Assembly: GCF_007859315.1 (NCBI RefSeq)
Contig: NZ_VOHA01000005.1
Span: 1 to 64,000, forward strand
DNA length: 64,000 nucleotides
Direction of reading: 5' to 3'
DNA from: Reyranella sp. CPCC 100927
GTDB lineage: Bacteria > Pseudomonadota > Alphaproteobacteria > Reyranellales > Reyranellaceae
Shown: in pieces, positions 17,626 through 25,091 of the stretch
Layout of the letters: each line of letters opens with the position of its first letter
Numbering within the stretch: the first letter of the stretch is position 1
The notes under the pieces: generated by a model
Told to the model about the DNA's origin: nothing
What the model saw: only the letters and a program-made list of their open reading frames with translations
The model's database searches: none
Position numbers and translations under genes: made by a program

Positions 17626-18543
17626 ATGGATCGGTTCACCAGCTTGACCGTGTTCACGCGGGTCGTGGACAGCGGTGGTTTCGCGGCTGCGGCGCGGCGG
17701 CTCAACATGTCCGCCACGATGGTCAGCAGTCACGTCCAGGCGCTTGAGGACCGGCTGGGCGCGCGCCTTTTGAATCGGACCACGCGCAAGGTGAGCCTGA
17801 CCGAGATCGGCAAGGTCTATTACGAGCGCTGCACCCAGATCCTGGCCGAGCTCGAGGATGCCGACCGTGTCGCGGGAGCCCTGCAATCGACACCCCGCGG
17901 CACCTTGCGTCTCTATGCCAGCACGCACCTCATGCCGTTTCTCGGGCCGGTCATTGCCGAATTCATGGAGCTACACCCCGAGGTTCAGATTGATCTCAGC
18001 ATGGGTGAACGCATGGTCGACCTGGTCGAGGAGGGCATCGATCTGGCGATCCGCACTGTGCCGCCATCCGATACCAGCCTGATTGTGCGCCGCCTGGCGC
18101 CGTGGCGGCATTTCCTGTGTTGCGCGCCCAGCTACCTGGAGAAGCGCGGAGCACCCGTCCGATTGGAGGACCTGGCGCGGCACAATTGCCTACGGTACGC
18201 ATTCTATCCGTTCGGCGACGAATGGCACTTCATCGGTGAGGACAACAAGCCGGCGGCGGTGCGCGTGTCAGGCAATCTGGTGAGCGCCAGCGGCGAGACG
18301 CTGCGCCACGCCGCCGTCGCCGGTCACGGCATGTTCCTGGGACCGAGCTTCATCGCCGGCGATGACCTGCGCGCCGGCCGTCTTGTGAGCGTCCTCGATG
18401 CCTACCGTCCCGTCGATTTTGCCATCAACGCGATCTACCCTCATCGCCATCACCTGTCGGCCAAGGTGCGCACCTTCATCGACCTGCTCGCGCAGCGGTT
18501 CGCCGAGCATCGCAAATGGATGGACCCGGCCACCGCCGCGTAA
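17626..18543 (+). CDS. LysR family transcriptional regulator
   Basis: This 305-residue LysR regulator has its winged helix-turn-helix at about residues 1-60 (FTRVVDSGGFAAAARRLNMS, then ALEDRLGARLLNRTTRKVSLTE in parts) and a periplasmic-binding-protein-like effector domain behind it. Several features (MDRFTSLTVF start, GTLRLYAS, IRTVPPSDTSLIVRRLAP) resemble the CrgA/YafC-type group. It is divergent from the emrA operon, which it probably controls. The effector may be the drug or metabolite that the pump exports. Confidence 0.92.
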   Translation: MDRFTSLTVFTRVVDSGGFAAAARRLNMSATMVSSHVQALEDRLGARLLNRTTRKVSLTEIGKVYYERCTQILAELEDADRVAGALQSTPRGTLRLYASTHLMPFLGPVIAEFMELHPEVQIDLSMGERMVDLVEEGIDLAIRTVPPSDTSLIVRRLAPWRHFLCCAPSYLEKRGAPVRLEDLARHNCLRYAFYPFGDEWHFIGEDNKPAAVRVSGNLVSASGETLRHAAVAGHGMFLGPSFIAGDDLRAGRLVSVLDAYRPVDFAINAIYPHRHHLSAKVRTFIDLLAQRFAEHRKWMDPATAA

Positions 18544-18553
18544 CGGCGTCTCG

Positions 18554-19342
18554 CTATGGCTGGGTCGGTCGTGAACCGAGAGTCTGGTACACGAACTGGA
18601 ATGCCCGCGCCTGCAGCGTGCTGCGCTCCTCGCGTCGGGCGAATTGCGCGGCGACAGCGCGGTGCTCGGTCACGCGCTCGTCCAGTGTCATGTGCTGGCG
18701 ATGGCCTGCCGACAGTTTGACGGCCTGCACCGTAAAGCGCGTGCCGAACGCGAGATCGTTCCGCTGCAGGAACTTGCGCCACATGTGGAGGTCGGTCCAG
18801 ACGTCCGCGGGTGCCGGACTCCAACCGGTCGGCAGACAGCGATAGGCCGACAGGCGATAGCCGGCAGTGGTCGGCCCGAAAAAGTTCCAGGCTTCCTGGC
18901 ACATTCGGCGGCGGATCTCCGGGTCGGCCAGATCACCGAGATGAACGACGACGTCGCCTTGGGGCGACAGTTCCGCCTGGAGCAAATTGCCGAAATCGAC
19001 CCGGTCGAGCAGCAGCGCCAGTTCATCGAGATGATCGGGGAACCACAGATCGTCATCGCCGATCTGTGCAACGAAACGCGATGAGGCGCGGGCCAGCACG
19101 GCATGGCGATGCGCCTCGCCGTGCCGTTCGCCCTTGTCGAACGGAAAGACGTGCACGCGCGGATCGCGGGCGGCGAACGCTCGGGCACAGTCGACGGTTT
19201 CGCCCGGTGCGCCGTCGCAGACCACGAACAGCTGAAAGCTGGGCAGGGTTTGCGCCAGCACGGTCTCGATGGCGAACGGCAGCAGCGCCGGAGGCCGATG
19301 AACGGGCAGCAGAATGGTGAACAGTGGTGCCGGTTTGGTCAT
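18554..19342 (-). CDS. glycosyltransferase family 2
   Basis: This 262-residue GT-A glycosyltransferase begins with FTILLPVHRPPALLPFAIET and VVCDGAPGETVD, and has the metal-binding IGDDDLWFPDHLDE at about residues 93-106. It is shorter than the other transferase in the window. The start overlaps the stop of the oxidoreductase gene as ATGA (19339-19342), so it is the last gene of a coupled three-gene operon. The acceptor and donor sugars are unknown. It converges on the LysR gene with a 10-bp gap. Confidence 0.88.
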   Translation of the reverse strand: MTKPAPLFTILLPVHRPPALLPFAIETVLAQTLPSFQLFVVCDGAPGETVDCARAFAARDPRVHVFPFDKGERHGEAHRHAVLARASSRFVAQIGDDDLWFPDHLDELALLLDRVDFGNLLQAELSPQGDVVVHLGDLADPEIRRRMCQEAWNFFGPTTAGYRLSAYRCLPTGWSPAPADVWTDLHMWRKFLQRNDLAFGTRFTVQAVKLSAGHRQHMTLDERVTEHRAVAAQFARREERSTLQARAFQFVYQTLGSRPTQP

Positions 19343-20271
19343 GCGAGTCCGGCCAGCCGACGGAGCTCGTGGATCCGCTCAACGATCAACAGAGCTTCCC
19401 GCGCCGACGATCGCGGCGCTGGACCGCCTTTCAGGTAGTCCAGGAAAGCCTGCAATTCCAGCAGCAACGGCAGGGCATTGCCGACGTCGATATGCTGGGG
19501 TTTGCCCGCGTCCAGCCCAGGCGCACCGGTGGCGACGACGATGCGGTCGTCATAGGAGTCGGCCAGCTGCGCCGTGCCCCTGCTGCCGACGACGACGACG
19601 GCGCGCCGGGACGTCGGATGGTGCGCCGAAATCTCGACCGTGACCTGCGTGCTACGGGTGTCGTCGTACAAGGTGGCCAGCAGATCCCAGCCCGGTCTCT
19701 GCGGGATGGTGCTGAAGGCCGTCCGCGGGGCCGGAATGTCGCCGAGAATTTCCAAGACGATGCTGAGATCGTGCGGCAGAAGGATCCAGACGGCGTCGAC
19801 GTCGCGATGCGGGTTGTCCCATCCCAGGCGGTAGGTGCGGATGGCCAGGATATCGCCCAGTGCGCCAGATCGGGCCTGCCGGGCCAGCGCCTGGATGCCG
19901 GGATGGTATCGCCATTTGTCCATCACGAAGATGCGGTCGCCAGCGCCGTCGACCAGACGCCGCGCGGCGTCGAGATCGTTGGTCAGTGGCTTCTCGACAA
20001 AGATCGGCCGGTCGCGGCCCAGCAGTCCCTCGACCGCAGCCGCATGCCCGACAGTCGGCGTTGCCACCACAAAGCCGTCGACATCCGGTAATGCAGCCAG
20101 GCTGGCGTGCACTGAGGCTGCACCGGCTGCCACGGCCGCTTGTCGGCTCGCCGTGCTCGGTACCGCGACATGGACGCTGGCGCCCAGCGTACGAAGGTCG
20201 CGGAAGATGTGGCGCCCCCAGCGTCCAAATCCGACGAGCCCGATCGACGGGCCGGGCTCTGTCCTCGTCAC
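19339..20271 (-). CDS. Gfo/Idh/MocA family oxidoreductase
   Basis: This is a 310-residue NAD(P)-dependent dehydrogenase. The N-terminal Rossmann fold shows GLVGFGRWGRH and the family motif PIFVEKPLTND, with the catalytic-type Lys in EKP. A His in the active-site helix (LLPHDLSIVLEILGD) matches the HDxxI pattern. Enzymes of this type oxidise or reduce a sugar ring, often of a nucleotide sugar. The GTG start at 20271 overlaps the upstream stop as GTGA. Flanked by a glycosyltransferase and a cupin epimerase, it probably helps make an unusual sugar for a surface glycan. Confidence 0.9.
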   Translation of the reverse strand: MTRTEPGPSIGLVGFGRWGRHIFRDLRTLGASVHVAVPSTASRQAAVAAGAASVHASLAALPDVDGFVVATPTVGHAAAVEGLLGRDRPIFVEKPLTNDLDAARRLVDGAGDRIFVMDKWRYHPGIQALARQARSGALGDILAIRTYRLGWDNPHRDVDAVWILLPHDLSIVLEILGDIPAPRTAFSTIPQRPGWDLLATLYDDTRSTQVTVEISAHHPTSRRAVVVVGSRGTAQLADSYDDRIVVATGAPGLDAGKPQHIDVGNALPLLLELQAFLDYLKGGPAPRSSAREALLIVERIHELRRLAGLA

Positions 20272-20825
20272 TGCGCGCCTGCCGGGGCGAGCATCTCATG
20301 GCGGCTCTGGAAGGCATCGCACATCTGTTGATACGTGCCGGCATGCTGATCGCGCTCGGACAACCGCGGATCGCGATCCGGCCATGCCAGGTCCAACTCG
20401 GCGCTGTCGAAGCGACACCCCAGTTCGTCTTGCGGGTTCCAATATGCCGAAACGGCGTAGACGTGGAGCGACGGCACCGGAAAATAGAACCCGTGGCAGA
20501 CGCCGGGCGGAATGGTGATCGCCAGCGGCGCGGCAGCGTCGAGCGTCATGATGCGCGACCAGCCAACGGATCGGCTATGCCGGCGCATGTCGTGCAGGCC
20601 CAGGACCAGGACGCCGGACAGCGCAACCAGATAGTCGTCGTGCGTGACATGGACATGCACACCGCGCAGGACGCCAGCCCGGCTGTGAACGGCGTTCCAC
20701 TGGACGGCATGGCAGCCGACATCCCACGTCTCGCGAAAGATCTCCGTGAAGCTGCCGCGTTCGTCCGGGTGGGTCTTCAGCGTTTGAATATGAACGCCCG
20801 CAGGCAAGAAATTGTCGGTGACCAT
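20268..20825 (-). CDS. RmlC-like cupin, dTDP-4-dehydrorhamnose 3,5-epimerase-related
   Basis: This is a 185-residue cupin related to sugar 3,5-epimerases. DERGSFTEIFRETWDV and GVLRGVHVHVTHDDYLVALSG correspond to the RmlC DxRGxF and LRGxHxQ regions, and PPGVCHGFYF to PxGFAHGF. The match is looser than for the rfbC gene at 6859, so it may be an isomerase with a different substrate. I start at ATG 20825; an upstream ATG at 20903 is possible. It is the first gene of an operon with overlapping stops and starts, and is divergent from ridA. Confidence 0.8.
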   Translation of the reverse strand: MVTDNFLPAGVHIQTLKTHPDERGSFTEIFRETWDVGCHAVQWNAVHSRAGVLRGVHVHVTHDDYLVALSGVLVLGLHDMRRHSRSVGWSRIMTLDAAAPLAITIPPGVCHGFYFPVPSLHVYAVSAYWNPQDELGCRFDSAELDLAWPDRDPRLSERDQHAGTYQQMCDAFQSRHEMLAPAGAQ

Positions 20826-21020
20826 CACGAAACAGCTGCAACTCCGGGACAAAGGCGTCCCACCACGATCGCGGTCGCCACAATAAGCGTCAGTCAGTGG
20901 CATGCAACAATTTCGTATGGACGCCCGACCAGGCCGTCCCGAGATTGGTCTTGTACGGTCTGGCTGAGAATGCAATCGTTTGCAGGAAAACCACTCAGAG
21001 TGTTGCCGAGGAAGACGGTC

Positions 21021-21422
21021 ATGAACAAGGAAATCATCAATCCACCGGGTGTCTACGAACATCCGGCGTTTGCGCGGGTCGTGACGATCCAGAATCCGGG
21101 GAAACTGATCTTTATCGCCGGTCAGACACCGTCGGACGAAAATTATGATCCGGTGGCACCCGGCGACTACCGGGCGCAGTACATCAAGGTGATGGACAAT
21201 CTGGGTATCCAGCTCGCTGCGGCGGGGGCGAGCTGGGATGATGTCGTCTTCCGCCGGATCTTCGTGCTGGATGTCGACGCCTACATACGCATGATCCGCA
21301 GCCCAGGTCTCCCGGTCTACTACACGCCGGGACGCATGCCGCCGAGCACGACGGTTGGTGTGACGCGTCTATCCAAACCCGAGTTCCTAATCGAAATCGA
21401 TCTGATGGCGGTCGTTGGGTAG
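21021..21422 (+). CDS. RidA family protein
   Basis: This 133-residue protein belongs to the RidA/YjgF/UK114 family, trimeric enzymes that hydrolyse reactive enamines and imines. Visible features are the strand FARVVTIQNPGKLIFIAGQT, GDYRAQYIKVMDNLGIQLAAAGASWDDVV and PPSTTVGVTRLSKPEFLIEID (read in parts). The Arg expected near the end of the family (R105 region, usually VxVxxL) is only partly matched, so it may be one of the non-archetypal Rid subgroups. The ATG at 21021 follows GAGGAAG. It stands alone between a sugar operon and a GST gene. Confidence 0.9.
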   Translation: MNKEIINPPGVYEHPAFARVVTIQNPGKLIFIAGQTPSDENYDPVAPGDYRAQYIKVMDNLGIQLAAAGASWDDVVFRRIFVLDVDAYIRMIRSPGLPVYYTPGRMPPSTTVGVTRLSKPEFLIEIDLMAVVG

Positions 21423-21428
21423 ACCAAT

Positions 21429-22043
21429 TCATTCCAACGGTGAAGACGCGAATTCAGGTAGGGCTTCGGCGCGTTGCGACAGACGGGCCAGCGCCGGATG
21501 GGCATCGGTGCGTGCGACATCGGGCAGGGCGAAGCCGGTAAAGCGCCAGGCGACGGCCGCCGTGATGTCGGCCTGAAGCGGGCGGCCGCCGAACAGCCAG
21601 GCGTCGCCAGTACCCAGCTCGGCCTCCAGCAGCCGGTACGCCGCCAGCAGCTGGCCGCGCACGCGCGCGAGCCAGGGCTGATGATGCTTTTCGGCCGGAC
21701 GCAGGGTGGTCTCATACACCATCTGAACGGTCTTCTCGCACGCCGCCAGGGCCAGGCCGATGATGCGCTGGGCGCGCGCATGATCGGCGAGGTCGGTCGG
21801 CGTCAGGCGGCGCTCCGCCGGCACCAGCTGCTCGACATGCTCGAGGATCAGGCCGGAATCCATCAGGACGATCCCGCCCTCCGTCACGAGAGTCGGCGCT
21901 TTGACCACAGGGTTGACCGCGGCGAAGTCGTCGTAGTGGCGGAATACCGACACCGGCTCATGGGTGAACGGCACGCCGAGGCACTTCAACGATACCGCAA
22001 CGCGCCGCACATACGGCGAATCCATCATACCGATCAGACGCAT
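21429..22043 (-). CDS. glutathione S-transferase family protein
   Basis: This is a 204-residue cytosolic GST. The N-terminal thioredoxin-like domain has MRLIGMMDSPYVRRVAVSL with the Ser/Tyr at the usual glutathione-activating site, VVKAPTLVTEGGIVLMDSGLILEH (cis-Pro and SNAIL/TRAIL-like region, here DSGLI), and an all-helical C-terminal domain. The ATG at 22043 is preferred; the longer frame to 22133 would overlap the Lrp gene. It is divergent from an Lrp/AsnC regulator with a gap of about 50-110 bp, so that regulator may control it. Confidence 0.9.
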   Translation of the reverse strand: MRLIGMMDSPYVRRVAVSLKCLGVPFTHEPVSVFRHYDDFAAVNPVVKAPTLVTEGGIVLMDSGLILEHVEQLVPAERRLTPTDLADHARAQRIIGLALAACEKTVQMVYETTLRPAEKHHQPWLARVRGQLLAAYRLLEAELGTGDAWLFGGRPLQADITAAVAWRFTGFALPDVARTDAHPALARLSQRAEALPEFASSPLE

Positions 22044-22110
22044 CGTGGCTCGGCCTCCCAGGCTCAGTCGTCGGATGGTGGCACGGATCGACGATGCATG
22101 GCATGATGAG

Positions 22111-22140
22111 TCATCGGTCAAATGTCGTTTCAACCGATGA
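22111..22140. promoter_or_regulatory. 8-bp inverted repeat between GST and Lrp genes
   Basis: TCATCGGT (22111-22118) and ACCGATGA (22133-22140) form a perfect inverted repeat with a 14-nt AT-richer spacer. It would sit inside the Lrp coding region if translation began at 22094, but upstream of it if the start is 22154. Lrp-family proteins bind such dyads upstream of their own genes. Confidence 0.35.
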
Positions 22141-22153
22141 ATTCAAACCCGAC

Positions 22154-22633
22154 ATGGTTTCTGATATGCGTGTCAACGGCGGCCTCGACGACAAGGATCT
22201 CGCCATCATCGAGGCGTTGCAGGCGGATGGACGCGTGCCGCTCTCCGAGCTTGGCCGCAAGATCGGCCTTTCGCAGCCCGCGATGTCGGAACGGGTCAAG
22301 CGTCTGGAGGATCGTGGCGTCATTGCAGGCTACGGCGCGCGCGTCAATCCGCAAGCCCTGGGGTTGGGAATGATGGCGATCGTCCGCCTCAAGACGACGC
22401 ACGAACACATTCGCGCCTGCCTGAGGAAGTTTGCCGAGATCCCCAATGTCGTCGAAGTGCACCGAGTCACCGGGGAGGACTGCTTCATCCTGAAAGTGAT
22501 TGTGCCGGCGCCCGACAGGCTGGCTGTTGTGGTCGATATGCTGGGCCGGTTTGGCGCCGTGACAACATCGGTCGTGCTGCGCAGCGAGCAGGCAAAGCCG
22601 ATCACGCGGGATCTGGTGCGCGGCGGCGCCTGA
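22154..22633 (+). CDS. Lrp/AsnC family transcriptional regulator
   Basis: This is a regulator of 159 residues (179 if started at 22094). The N-terminal HTH reads LDDKDLAIIEALQADGRVPLSELGRKIGLSQPAMSERVKRLEDRGVI in parts, followed by a C-terminal RAM ligand domain (VEVHRVTGEDCFILKVIVP) that assembles dimers and octamers and senses amino acids. I take ATG 22154 because the family averages 150-160 residues and because a palindrome then lies in the leader; no start has a strong ribosome site. It probably regulates itself and the divergent GST gene. Confidence 0.88.
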   Translation: MVSDMRVNGGLDDKDLAIIEALQADGRVPLSELGRKIGLSQPAMSERVKRLEDRGVIAGYGARVNPQALGLGMMAIVRLKTTHEHIRACLRKFAEIPNVVEVHRVTGEDCFILKVIVPAPDRLAVVVDMLGRFGAVTTSVVLRSEQAKPITRDLVRGGA

Positions 22634-22711
22634 CATACGATCGGGGTTGATGTCTGCCGCGGCGATCGTCATAGTGCGCGCCGAACACCAAACCGGGGAA
22701 GGAGGCCTCTC

Positions 22712-22762
22712 ATGACTGTCGTTGCATCCCACCCGGCTGGCGGAGACCGCGCGGCGACCTGA
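22712..22762 (+). CDS. putative 16-codon leader ORF upstream of rsgA
   Basis: ATG at 22712 opens a 16-codon frame ending in TGA (22760-22762), preceded by an ideal ribosome site GGAAGGAGG at 22698-22706. The peptide is MTVVASHPAGGDRAAT. rsgA itself starts 158 nt later with only a weak ribosome site. A hairpin follows the mini-ORF. It may be a regulatory leader or a remnant of a broken gene. Confidence 0.35.
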   Translation: MTVVASHPAGGDRAAT

Positions 22763-22770
22763 CGGTGTCG

Positions 22771-22788
22771 GTCGAGGTTGACCTCGAC
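22771..22788 (+). promoter_or_regulatory. hairpin in the rsgA leader
   Basis: GTCGAGGT-TG-ACCTCGAC is a perfect 8-bp stem with a 2-nt gap, 9 nt after the stop of the 16-codon ORF. There is no T-tract, so it is not a simple terminator. Together with the mini-ORF it resembles an attenuation-type leader, but no alternative pairing was worked out. Confidence 0.3.
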
Positions 22789-22920
22789 GCCCATCGCTCT
22801 CACTGCTTCTCGATCCAGCCGACGACCGGTATTCCCGCTGTCTTCAGCGCGAACCGGTTCACGTCGCTTTGTCCTGCGCCCGTGTCTTATCCGACGCGGT
22901 GCCTAGCTGGCTCGAGACTC

Positions 22921-23976
22921 ATGACATTTTCCGCTCTTGATCTGGCCGATTTCGGCTGGACTGACTTCTTTGCTTCTCAATGCGCAAGCAACGACGATGC
23001 CGTCCCGGTACGGGTGCTTGCTGTGCACCGTGGTGCGGTCCGCATCGCCGGCCCCGGCCTCGATACGACAATCCCGCCGTTCGTTGGCGAAGCCGACGAC
23101 GAAGAAGCCGTTGCCACCGTCGGCGACTGGCTGCTGCTCGATCCACGGACGGGGCGCCCGCGACGCCTGTTGCGGCGGCGCAGCGTATTCAAGCGTCGTG
23201 CGGCAGGAACCGGCCGCAGCCTTCAGCTCATCGCCGCCAATGTCGACACGCTGTTCATCGTGTCTTCCTGCAATCAGGATTTCAACGTTGCGCGGTTGGA
23301 GCGCTACCTGGCCTTGGCACGGGAAGCCGACGTGACGCCGCTCGTCGTCCTCACCAAGTCGGACCTGGCAGAGTCGCCGGCATCCTTCGTCGACGCGGCG
23401 GTCGGGCTGCTGCCGGATCTCGTGGTGAGGGTCCTGGATGCGCGTATGCCGGACGACGTCGCCGCGCTGGCGCCGTGGTGTACGCGCGGCCGGACCATCG
23501 CGCTGATCGGCTCCTCAGGCGTTGGCAAGTCGACACTGATCAACACGCTGACCGGCAGTGGAGCGATTGCCACACAAGGCATCCGGGCGGGCGACGACAA
23601 GGGCCAGCACACGACGACAGGCCGCACGCTTCATCGCTTGCCGATGGGCGGGTGGCTGATGGACACGCCCGGCATGCGGGAACTGCAGCTGAGCGACGTG
23701 CGCGCCGGCCTCGACGACGTCTACAGCGACATCGTGGCGCTGGCGGGGGCATGCCGCTTCGGCGATTGTCGGCACGACTCCGAACCCGGTTGCGCGGTGC
23801 GCGCCGCGATCGATGCCGGAACGCTCGACGACGACCGTTTACGACGTTGGCGCAAATTGATCGCCGAAGAAGCCCACAACACCGAAAGCCTGGCCCAACG
23901 GCGGGCGCGCAGCCGGGCGTTCGGCAAGATGGCCAGGCGCGTCATGAAAGACAAGCGAACGCGGTGGCAGGATTAG
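22921..23976 (+). CDS. rsgA: ribosome small-subunit-dependent GTPase A
   Basis: This 351-residue GTPase helps the last steps of 30S maturation. It has the circularly permuted G-motif order of the family: G4 (TKSD, 145-148) comes before G1 (GSSGVGKST, 197-205) and G3 (DTPG, 248-251), with an N-terminal OB fold. The C-terminal zinc site is intact: Cys278, Cys283, His285, Cys291 (CRFGDCRHDSEPGC). The ATG at 22921 matches the family length; an in-frame GTG at 22765 would add 52 residues. It stands alone on the plus strand after a leader of about 290 bases. Confidence 0.95.
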   Translation: MTFSALDLADFGWTDFFASQCASNDDAVPVRVLAVHRGAVRIAGPGLDTTIPPFVGEADDEEAVATVGDWLLLDPRTGRPRRLLRRRSVFKRRAAGTGRSLQLIAANVDTLFIVSSCNQDFNVARLERYLALAREADVTPLVVLTKSDLAESPASFVDAAVGLLPDLVVRVLDARMPDDVAALAPWCTRGRTIALIGSSGVGKSTLINTLTGSGAIATQGIRAGDDKGQHTTTGRTLHRLPMGGWLMDTPGMRELQLSDVRAGLDDVYSDIVALAGACRFGDCRHDSEPGCAVRAAIDAGTLDDDRLRRWRKLIAEEAHNTESLAQRRARSRAFGKMARRVMKDKRTRWQD

Positions 23977-24032
23977 TGCCGCGATCGTTATCCAGCGATA
24001 CCGGGAGTTAGTGGCACTGGAGGAGGGACGTT

Positions 24033-24500
24033 ATGAGCGATTGGAAACTACCATGGGACGGCGGCTGCCGGTGCGGCCAGGTCCGGCTCCGCGTGAGCGC
24101 ACCACCGATGATCACATCTGCTTGCCACTGCACGGGGTGCCAGCGCATGACGGCAAGTGCCTTCACGCTGACGGTCACTGTGCCGTCAGTGGGTTTCATC
24201 GTCACGGCGGGTGAGCCGGTCATCGGCGGATTGCAGCAGGGATTTGCGCATCACTATTTCTGCCCTCGCTGCAAGAGCTGGATGTTCACGCGGGCGGAAG
24301 GGTACGACCAGTTCGTCAATGTGCGCGCATCCATGCTGGATGACCATCATTGGTTCGTGCCGTTCATCGAGGTCTGGACCAAGGAGAAGCTGCCCTGGGC
24401 AACGACGCCCGCCGAGATCAGCTTCGATACCCAGCCTGCCATCGAGGATTACGCCAGGCTGATGGAGGATTTCGCGCGGCGCGGTGTTCGACCGACGTGA
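24033..24500 (+). CDS. GFA family protein (CENP-V/GFA domain)
   Basis: This 155-residue zinc protein belongs to the glutathione-dependent formaldehyde-activating (GFA/CENP-V) family. Zinc ligands are visible as CRC (12,14), CHCTGC (31,33,36) and CPRC (77,80). The family includes Gfa, proposed to speed S-hydroxymethyl-glutathione formation, but most members are uncharacterised. A strong ribosome site, GGAGGAGGG, lies just before the ATG. A second GFA gene lies at 26386 on the other strand; the two share the cysteine pattern but are otherwise divergent. Confidence 0.92.
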   Translation: MSDWKLPWDGGCRCGQVRLRVSAPPMITSACHCTGCQRMTASAFTLTVTVPSVGFIVTAGEPVIGGLQQGFAHHYFCPRCKSWMFTRAEGYDQFVNVRASMLDDHHWFVPFIEVWTKEKLPWATTPAEISFDTQPAIEDYARLMEDFARRGVRPT

Positions 24501-24521
24501 CTGCGGCTGTCGCTGTCGGCA

Positions 24522-24983
24522 TCAGGGGCGGCGGAAGTCGAAGCGCGAGTCGGGCGGCAGGATGTCCATCGGTTGCCCGTTGATCGCCTGCGCGGCTTCG
24601 GGGGAGTTCACGCGGATTTCCGTCGTGTTCAACCGCCGCGAAAAGCCTGGATAGTTGCCGCGTTCGGAGATGCTGTTGGTCCGCACCAGCTCATCCCACA
24701 GGGCTGCAGTGATACGGATACGGATCACGCCGCCGGCATCGATTCCAGTCAGGATGGGGTCACGCCCATACTGGTTGAAGATCGCATCGTGCGCGGCGTC
24801 GATCTCGCGCGAGAGCTGGCCGCCAACCAGGTCCTCCGGGTCGAGGATATTGCCGATGCGGTTACGCGCGCGGCTGGCGACGCCGCGATAGACCACCATC
24901 TCGCCGCCCTGGGCGGGTGGTACCGGCGTTTCCCGCCAGCTTTTGGGTACCTTATCGATATCAACGGTCGGCAGGCCTGCCAT
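24522..24983 (-). CDS. uncharacterised protein, possible ADP-ribosyltransferase-like fold
   Basis: This 153-residue cytoplasmic protein is not one I recognise. It has an early MVVYRGVASRAR segment, a middle GIDAGGVIRIRIT strand, then RTNSISERGNYPG and TTEIRVN. The YRG, Ser-containing and Glu-containing segments occur in the order seen in R-S-E class ADP-ribosyltransferases, but each match is short and could be chance. No signal peptide or membrane segment is present. A hairpin that would cover its ribosome site precedes the gene. No immunity-like partner is obvious nearby. Confidence 0.7.
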   Translation of the reverse strand: MAGLPTVDIDKVPKSWRETPVPPAQGGEMVVYRGVASRARNRIGNILDPEDLVGGQLSREIDAAHDAIFNQYGRDPILTGIDAGGVIRIRITAALWDELVRTNSISERGNYPGFSRRLNTTEIRVNSPEAAQAINGQPMDILPPDSRFDFRRP

Positions 24984-24993
24984 GCCCGGTTCT

Positions 24994-25023
24994 CCTGTAC
25001 CTTCGGCATGACAAAGGTACAGG
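24994..25023 (-). promoter_or_regulatory. hairpin covering the ribosome site of the 24522 gene
   Basis: CCTGTACCTT (24994-25003) and AAGGTACAGG (25014-25023) are a perfect 10-bp inverted repeat with a 10-nt loop. In the minus-strand mRNA the arm nearest the ATG ends in ACAGG and runs into AGAA, so the AGGAGAA ribosome site of the gene starting at 24983 is partly paired. It could act as a translational switch or as a DNA operator. Confidence 0.45.
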
Positions 25024-25091
25024 TGCGCGGCCTTGAACGCCAGAATCCATCACAGCAAGGGCGTCAGCCGGATGGTGGAGGCGACCGGTTT

